Shown: in pieces, positions 59,075 through 64,000 of the stretch
Numbering within the stretch: the first letter of the stretch is position 1
Layout: every line of letters begins with the position of its first letter
Assembly: GCA_963719005.1 (NCBI GenBank)
Contig: CAVRAR010000003.1
Span: forward strand, 62,001 to 126,000
Direction of reading: 5' to 3'
DNA from: G963675935 sp963719005
Lineage (GTDB): Bacteria; Planctomycetota; Planctomycetia; Pirellulales; Thermoguttaceae
DNA: 64,000 nt
Notes under the pieces: model-generated
Told to the model about the DNA's origin: nothing
Databases searched by the model: none
What the model saw: only the letters and a program-made list of their open reading frames with translations
Made by a program: the position numbers and the translations under genes

Positions 59075-61660
59075 TTACCTAATGCTTTCCATCAGCTTCT
59101 TGGCGCCGGGGTAATCGGGCGATTGTTTCAACAGCCGCCCGAGCACTTCGCGGGCCTTGGCGGGCTGCTTGGCCTGGACCAACGTTTCGGCCAGAGCCAG
59201 TTGCAGCTTGAAGTCGTCCGGCTTTAGCTCCACGGCCGTCTCGTATTCCTCGATCGCCTCAATGTAATTATGGCGTTTCAGCCGCCGATTCCGCCACCAC
59301 CCGGTGCAGATCGGCGTCCATCACGTCGATCTCGATGCCCTCGGTTGCCCATTTTTCCGCAGCCGCATAATCCTTTGCGTCAACGGCCATCTGCACGAGC
59401 CTCTTTCGGATCGCCAGGTCTTCGCGATCGGCCTTCGCCAGGGCAATGGCCACGGCAACGTCGGTCGGGCGGTCCTTTGCGGCCTTGCGAAGCTGCGCGA
59501 CGGGCGATTTTAGCCCCCTGGCCATTTCCCGCTTGAGAAACATCATGTAGCCTCGCTCGAACGCCGCCTGCGAAACCCCGAACACGCGGCGAATCGCCTC
59601 GGGCGTGCTCAGTCCGTCGGTGTAAGCGGCCAGCATCTGCCGCAGAGTCTCCTCGCCTTGGACCGGTTCTAGCGTCGGCGTATCGCTCGCCTTCGCTTGT
59701 GGTGCAGGCGTCTCGCCTGCTTCTTTTGGCAGCCGTGACGGCTGCACCACAAGCATGTATTCCACGAACAGTTCCGACTGGCAATAGGCCAACTGCCAAT
59801 CGCCGCCCGACTGCGGCCGCGAGAAACCGAAATTCAACGTATCGAGATTGAACAGTTTGCCGTTGGCCACACGATCGCGCAGCAACTCGTTCCAAGCATC
59901 CGGCCGCCGGATGCACTCGCACCAGACCGCCAGCCCTTCGGTGTACCAGTGGGGACAATTGAATCGGGTTTGTTGAAGCGTGACGACGTGGACCAGTTCG
60001 TGCGTCAGCACTTCGGCCCAGTTCATTCGATGGCCGGCCTCGGGGTCGTTGGGCGAAGCCATCGCCACCATGTAGCCGGTGCTGGCGGCAACGGTGCCAA
60101 TGTACGGCAGGCCGATCATCCGTGCACTAAACCACTGGTGTCCGTCCAGCCCGCCCGAGCGGTTGAAGACCTCGATCAACGTCTTGCCCGGCGGGGCGTA
60201 GCCGAATCGCCGGCACAGTTTTGGAAGCACCCGTGCCACGTGCCGGGCGGCATAGCGGGCCAGCAGCTTGTCGTACTCGCCGTTGTACTTGATCGCAAAG
60301 CGACCGGAATCGAGCGTTTGCATCGAATTGAGCACGTCGAGCACTTCCAGCGAGTTTTTTACCCGCACGTTGAAGGGATCGGCGGTAAAAGCCCTGTGCA
60401 ATGCCTTGCGAGCGTCGTCCTCGCGGCCGGCGGCCATGTAGAGCAACCCGAGATCGGCTTCGGGACCAATCTGCCGCGGCATGACGCGAATCGCCTCGCG
60501 AAAGTACGTCTCCGCCTCCGATTGCTTGTTGCGTTCCTGCAATGGAGCAGCCAGCGCGAAATAAAACTCGCCGGGATGGGGATTCCGCCGCGTCACTTGC
60601 TCGACGAGTCGGGTGAATCGCTCGTTCTTCTTGTCGAGCAGAAGATAGCACGCCGCGATGCGGCCGAGCGTCTCTTCGGAGATGGGGTTCAACGGCAGGA
60701 GCCTTCTGCTCCAGCAGCGCGAGCGTCTCGCGAACCTGGAAGTTGGCCCAGAGCAGGTCGGCCTTCAGCAGCCAGCCATCGAGCAGACGAGGGTTGATCT
60801 GCAATGCCCTGGCCAGCGACGCCTCGGCTTTTTCGATCTGCCGCTCCTCAAACCACGCCAACGCCAGGCCGACGTGGGCCTCCGCGGCGTTGGGATTGAT
60901 CTCCAGCGCCGCCTGAAACTCGCGGGCGGCATCGCCGCGGTTGTGCTTCTCCAAGAACAACATTCCGGCCTCATAATGGGCCGGCCAATAGGTCGGCTCT
61001 TCCTTCAGAGCGTCGGGATACAACTCGTGGACGAGAAACTGAAACTGGTCGGCCTGCCGAGTCCACCGTGCCCATTGCGCCGCACCCAAACCGATCCAGC
61101 GGAGCGACTCGGCCGACATCTCATCGTGATCGTTGTAGTAGTTGACCAGCCAATGATAGCCGCGCTCGGCCTCGTCGAGCCGACCGGCCGTTCGGTCCAA
61201 TTCGGCGACGATCCAGCGGGCGAGCAATTGGTCGCGGTCGAGGCGAATCGCTTCCTCGGCCCATTTCCGCGAGTCTTCCACTTTTCCATGCGCAAAGGCG
61301 ATCGCGGCCCGCTCGGCCAGCACGCCGGCATCATTTGCCGGGCGCTGCGGCGAGGGCCTTTTCCGCGGCGTCGTCCTTACCCTGCGCCGCCAGACAGCGG
61401 GCGAGCCCGACGGCTGCCGCGGCGTTTTTTTTCGCTAGTGGCGAGTAGAGATCGGCTGCCTCGGCGTACTTTCCGCGCAGCAGCAGCTTCCGCGCTTGCG
61501 GCATGACAGCCTCATCGGCCGATGCCGTCAGGGCGACGACCGACATGAGCAACAGGGAAAGGCCGGTTCGAAGATAATCCACGAAGAACACGAAGGACAC
61601 CAAACAAAGGCAAACGCGGAATGAAACGCGACTTTGGCCGATGTTTTCAGCATATCCCAA
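59075..61660 (-). CDS. TPR protein with gluzincin-type peptidase-like domain (frameshifted)
   Basis: About 861 residues. The N-terminal export signal (FRVCLCLVSFVFFVDYL to LTASA) starts at an alternative codon. TPR units follow (KYAEAADLYSPLAKKN; GDAAREFQAALEINPNAAEA; QIEKAEASLARALQINP). A peptidase-like middle domain has the zinc motif HELVHV (residues H-E-x-x-H) and a downstream WYTEGLAVWCE glutamate. More TPRs lie at the end (NYIEAIEEYETAVELKPDDF). Shifts near 61330, 60690 and 59275 are corrected. A 60-base palindrome (59695-59754) is translated inside it. Confidence 0.82.
59695..59754. repeat. Type IV palindromic element inside a gene
   Basis: 60 bases (20 codons). Perfect outer arms GCTTGTGGTGCA / TGCACCACAAGC with two inner hairpins (GGCGTCTCGCC; CAGCCGTGACGGCTG). 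Translated on the minus strand as LVVQPSRLPKEAGETPAPQA in the TPR/peptidase protein, with no stop. Confidence 0.88.
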
Positions 61661-61772
61661 CCGACGGCTGCCATCAATCAGCCCCCCCTTTGACAGAAGT
61701 CGCTCAGCGACATAGGATCAGCATTGCCGTTTGCAATGTCGCAGGATCGCGAAGCCGCTGACAGCGCCAGTG

Positions 61773-61795
61773 TTGCAAAACCGCAAGCGGCTTTT
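61773..61795. repeat. REP-like palindrome
   Basis: TTGCAAAACCGCAAGCGGCT, a variant of the 21952 element, in the divergent gap before the tRNA-binding protein gene. The rest of 61661-61845 shows no gene. Confidence 0.6.
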
Positions 61796-61845
61796 CCACC
61801 ATCCACTACGCACCATCCCCTATTCACTACCCACTATTTTCTTCC

Positions 61846-62175
61846 ATGAAACCTGAAATCACCTACGACGAGTTTTCCAAGATCGAATTGCGAGTTGCCA
61901 ACGTGCTGGCGGCCCGCGAACACCCGAACGCCGACAAACTGATGCTCCTGCAGATCAAAGTCGGCGAGGAAGAAAAGCAGATCGTGGCCGGTATTCGCGG
62001 CCATTACACGCCCGAGCAACTCGTCGGCCGGCAGATTATCGTGGTCACCAATCTCCAAGAAGCCATGCTCCGCGGCGAGGAGTCGCACGGCATGTTGCTG
62101 GCCGCCAGCGACGCGGCGGGCGTTGTGCTGCTGCGGCCCGATCGAGAGTGTGAATGCGGAGCAGGCGTGAAGTAG
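61846..62175 (+). CDS. tRNA-binding (MetG C-terminal/CsaA-like) protein
   Basis: 109 residues with an OB-fold tRNA-binding domain: SKIELRVANVLAAREHPNAD, KLMLLQIKVGEEEKQIVAGI, HYTPEQLVGRQIIVVTNL, MLRGEESHGMLLAAS. This matches the free-standing beta subunit or C-terminal domain of methionyl-tRNA synthetase and related proteins. The frame is intact. Confidence 0.9.
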   Translation: MKPEITYDEFSKIELRVANVLAAREHPNADKLMLLQIKVGEEEKQIVAGIRGHYTPEQLVGRQIIVVTNLQEAMLRGEESHGMLLAASDAAGVVLLRPDRECECGAGVK

Positions 62176-62209
62176 GGGAGAGGGTTGAGAAAACCAACGC
62201 GGCCGCCGC

Positions 62210-63079
62210 CTAATCCCTGGCCCCTGATCCCTGCCCCCTGAACCCTGGCCCCTCTATCACCCACTCGACGACTTGCACCAGGCCGTCTTCGTCGTGCGTC
62301 GGGGCGATGCGGTCGGCGGCCGCTTTCACCGCGGGCTGGGCATTGCCCATCGCCACGCCGAGCCCAGCGGCACGAATCATCGGGATGTCGTTCACGTCGT
62401 CGCCGACGGCGCATATCTCCGATTCGGCAATCCCCCATTCGGAAGCCAAGCGTTGAATGGCCGACCATTTGGTCACGCCGGCCGGCGAAATCTCGATGAA
62501 GAAGCCCTTGTAACGGGGAGGATGGAGGACGTGGGTGTGCAGCTTGCCGGGCATTTTGTGCCGCAGCAGTTTCTCCAGCTCTTGCATCTGTTCCAGCGTG
62601 CCGACGACGAAGCCGCCGAAAATACCCGGCGGCGGATTGGTCAGCAACTCCGGCCAAAGCCGGCTGCGACGCGGGTTCATCGCCAGATAGTAAGCCCATT
62701 CCGGCGTGCGGGCTTGCTGGCGGGCGTGGTAGAAGTCGAATCCCTCGGCAAACGTGTCGCCGCAGAGCACCGGATCGTAGCCCGCCCCATCGACGATCGC
62801 CACCGCGTCGCGCAGCACTTGCGGCTCGAATCGGGCCTGGTACAGCGTGCGATGGTCGATCGGATCCTTCACCAGCGCGCCGCTCGCGGTGACCAGCGGC
62901 ACGTCGATTTCCAACTGTTGCACCAGCGGCAGCGCATGGCTATAGCGTCGCCCGGTGGCCAACACGACGTGGATGCCCGCCGCGCCCGCCCGAGCAAGCG
63001 CCGCCCGCGTCGCCGGCGTCAGCTCGTCGCGGCTGTTGACCAGCGTTCCGTCGATGTCGATGGCAAGAAGGCGGTACAA
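62210..63079 (-). CDS. Cof-type HAD-superfamily phosphatase
   Basis: 289 residues. LLAIDIDGTLVNSRDELTP is motif I with the nucleophile aspartate; VVLATGRRYSHA is motif II; VTKWSAIQRLA carries the lysine; CAVGDDVNDIPMIRAAGLGV is motif III/IV. A large type IIB cap lies between. Start TTG 63079. The last residues (EGPGFRGQGSGARD) are encoded by a GGGGCCAGGG-type intergenic repeat. Substrates of this family are usually sugar phosphates. Confidence 0.88.
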   Translation of the reverse strand: MYRLLAIDIDGTLVNSRDELTPATRAALARAGAAGIHVVLATGRRYSHALPLVQQLEIDVPLVTASGALVKDPIDHRTLYQARFEPQVLRDAVAIVDGAGYDPVLCGDTFAEGFDFYHARQQARTPEWAYYLAMNPRRSRLWPELLTNPPPGIFGGFVVGTLEQMQELEKLLRHKMPGKLHTHVLHPPRYKGFFIEISPAGVTKWSAIQRLASEWGIAESEICAVGDDVNDIPMIRAAGLGVAMGNAQPAVKAAADRIAPTHDEDGLVQVVEWVIEGPGFRGQGSGARD

Positions 63080-63100
63080 AGTGGTCCGTCTGGTCGAAGG

Positions 63101-63499
63101 CTAGGCGGTGAGTTGTTCCCAAAACTGTCGGGGCGACACAATCTTGATGCCCGAAAACTGCCCCAGAGTCTGCAGTTCTCCGTCGCCGGTCACAATGATC
63201 TGTGCCCCGCCGCTCTTTGCGGCCGCTAAAATCCCGAGATCATCCTTGTCTTTCAGTTTGACCTTTGGAAGCTCGGCCGGTTGAACACAAATCGCATCTT
63301 CTTGAAACAGCCCGACGAAGTCCTCGATCAGTTCCTTCGGCATTCCGAACTTGCTGCGGAGGATTCGCCGAAGCTCGGCAAGAATCTGGGGGCAGACGAC
63401 CAACTCGTGTTCGGCAAGTACTTCGCGCAAGACATCCGCGCAAAGACCGCGAGTGACAGCCGCGCTGGTCAAGACGTTGGTATCGAGCAGAATCTTCAT
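63101..63499 (-). CDS. PIN-domain toxin (VapC-like, PIN family component)
   Basis: 132 residues. MKILLDTNVLTSAAVTRG has the first acidic residue, then CPQILAELRRIL, a glutamate region, and KDKDDLGILAAAKSGGAQIIVTGD with two further acidic residues: the PIN nuclease quartet. The start overlaps the antitoxin stop by four bases, a standard toxin-antitoxin arrangement. Confidence 0.88.
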   Translation of the reverse strand: MKILLDTNVLTSAAVTRGLCADVLREVLAEHELVVCPQILAELRRILRSKFGMPKELIEDFVGLFQEDAICVQPAELPKVKLKDKDDLGILAAAKSGGAQIIVTGDGELQTLGQFSGIKIVSPRQFWEQLTA

Positions 63500-63717
63500 G
63501 AAACATCGCGGAAAACGTCTTCGTCGGTCAGATACCCGCGCGCTTCGGCAAAGGGCATCATCCGCCGCCGCAATGACTCGAACTGGCTGATGCGCAACTG
63601 CCGCCGCAGCGCTTCCCTGGCGATTTCGCTGCGATTCTTGCCCGATTGCCGAGCCGCCTTCGTCAGAAGGTCGTTCAGGTCGTCGTTCAGTCGAATAGTA
63701 AGAGTGGTGGTCTTCAT
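63496..63717 (-). CDS. Ribbon-helix-helix antitoxin
   Basis: 73 residues. MKTTTLTIRLNDDLNDLLTK is the DNA-binding beta-strand and first helix; SGKNRSEIAREALRRQL the second helix of a CopG/Arc-type RHH. The C-terminus should wrap the PIN toxin encoded immediately downstream. Self-regulating operator expected just upstream of 63717, but no clear palindrome seen. Confidence 0.82.
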   Translation of the reverse strand: MKTTTLTIRLNDDLNDLLTKAARQSGKNRSEIAREALRRQLRISQFESLRRRMMPFAEARGYLTDEDVFRDVS

Positions 63718-63760
63718 GTACTACATTGTAGTGCGCATCGGGTCGCGGGTCAACCCGATA

Positions 63761-64000
63761 TCAACTGCGGGTGCGATGTGCATTATGCAATTCCTCCACC
63801 AGGCGGTGAAGCCGCGCAGCATTCTCGGGGAATTCCGATTCTCCGAACAACCAACACCCTCCGACCGTTTCGGCAAAGCGTGGATTGGAACGCGCAAGCC
63901 GCTCCATCCGCGGAAAGATCAAATCAAAATGATACTCAAGCAGATGTTCCAAGAGGCACGTGGCGATCGCCGTTCGCAAATCCTTGCTCCGGTACTTCCC
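63761..64000 (-). CDS. Hypothetical protein, N-terminus outside the window
   Basis: The frame is open through the right edge of the window (KYRSKDLRTAIATCLLEHLL near the edge) and ends at a stop at 63761. Helical, with LFGESEFPENAARLHRLVEE towards the C-terminus. No family recognised. An in-frame TTG at 63979 is possible but the continuing frame argues for an upstream start. Confidence 0.5.
   Translation of the reverse strand, partial: GKYRSKDLRTAIATCLLEHLLEYHFDLIFPRMERLARSNPRFAETVGGCWLFGESEFPENAARLHRLVEELHNAHRTRS

Overview
The window looks like a chromosomal segment from a high-GC planctomycete, probably related to the Pirellulales. The signs are a DUF1559 protein, PQQ-like beta-propeller/TPR proteins, a long MoxR-DUF58-BatA-like-VWA-coiled-coil cluster, Tat-type Gfo/Idh/MocA dehydrogenases beside a DoxX protein, DUF4139, NPCBM and prenyltransferase-repeat proteins, and many short palindromic intergenic repeats. 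No rRNA, tRNA or CRISPR array was recognised.

Layout. 0-6.4 kb: a TauE/SafE exporter with its DUF1634 partner, a DUF4173 membrane protein, glutamate formimidoyltransferase carrying an inserted zinc-finger-like loop, and an overlapping pair of small genes, both with histone-fold-like segments and one membrane anchored. 6.6-18.6 kb: central carbon metabolism (GTP PEP carboxykinase, an aminotransferase, pyrophosphate-type phosphofructokinase, a HAD phosphatase, 6-phosphogluconate dehydrogenase, a short-chain dehydrogenase and glucose-6-phosphate dehydrogenase). Phosphoglycerate mutase and phosphoglucose isomerase follow divergently at 51.9-54.7 kb, so much of glycolysis, the oxidative pentose phosphate pathway and the entry to gluconeogenesis is in this one window. 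18.6-27.9 kb: small orphan genes, tRNA dihydrouridine synthase, a TIM-barrel isomerase, two tandem Gfo/Idh/MocA proteins with DoxX, and a D-2-hydroxyacid dehydrogenase. 28-30.2 kb: lexA followed by a toxin-antitoxin patch (HigBA-like, then a DUF2442-nucleotidyltransferase fusion). 30.2-32.3 kb: a PQQ-propeller gene split by an IS5-like element. 32.5-51.7 kb: a long same-strand block of envelope genes (DUF4139, TPR/PQQ, MoxR, DUF58, two VWA/BatA-like proteins, a giant coiled-coil protein, prenyltransferase-like, NPCBM, DUF1559). 55.3-61.7 kb: a minus-strand run of TPR protein, MazG, an exported membrane protein and an ABC ATPase. 61.8-64 kb: a tRNA-binding protein, a Cof-type HAD phosphatase and a PIN/RHH toxin-antitoxin pair.

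Two features dominate. First, about 35-40 single-base frameshifts are visible by comparing adjacent frames. They often fall in G/C homopolymers and hit normally conserved genes (lexA, gnd, moxR), which suggests uncorrected long-read indels more than gene decay. Features marked 'frameshifted' give the reconstructed span. Second, palindromic repeats are abundant, and at least four families lie inside reading frames and are translated in frame. Short intergenic repeats also appear to supply the signal peptide or the C-terminal tail of several proteins. All protein calls rest on recognising motifs by eye; no database search was run.
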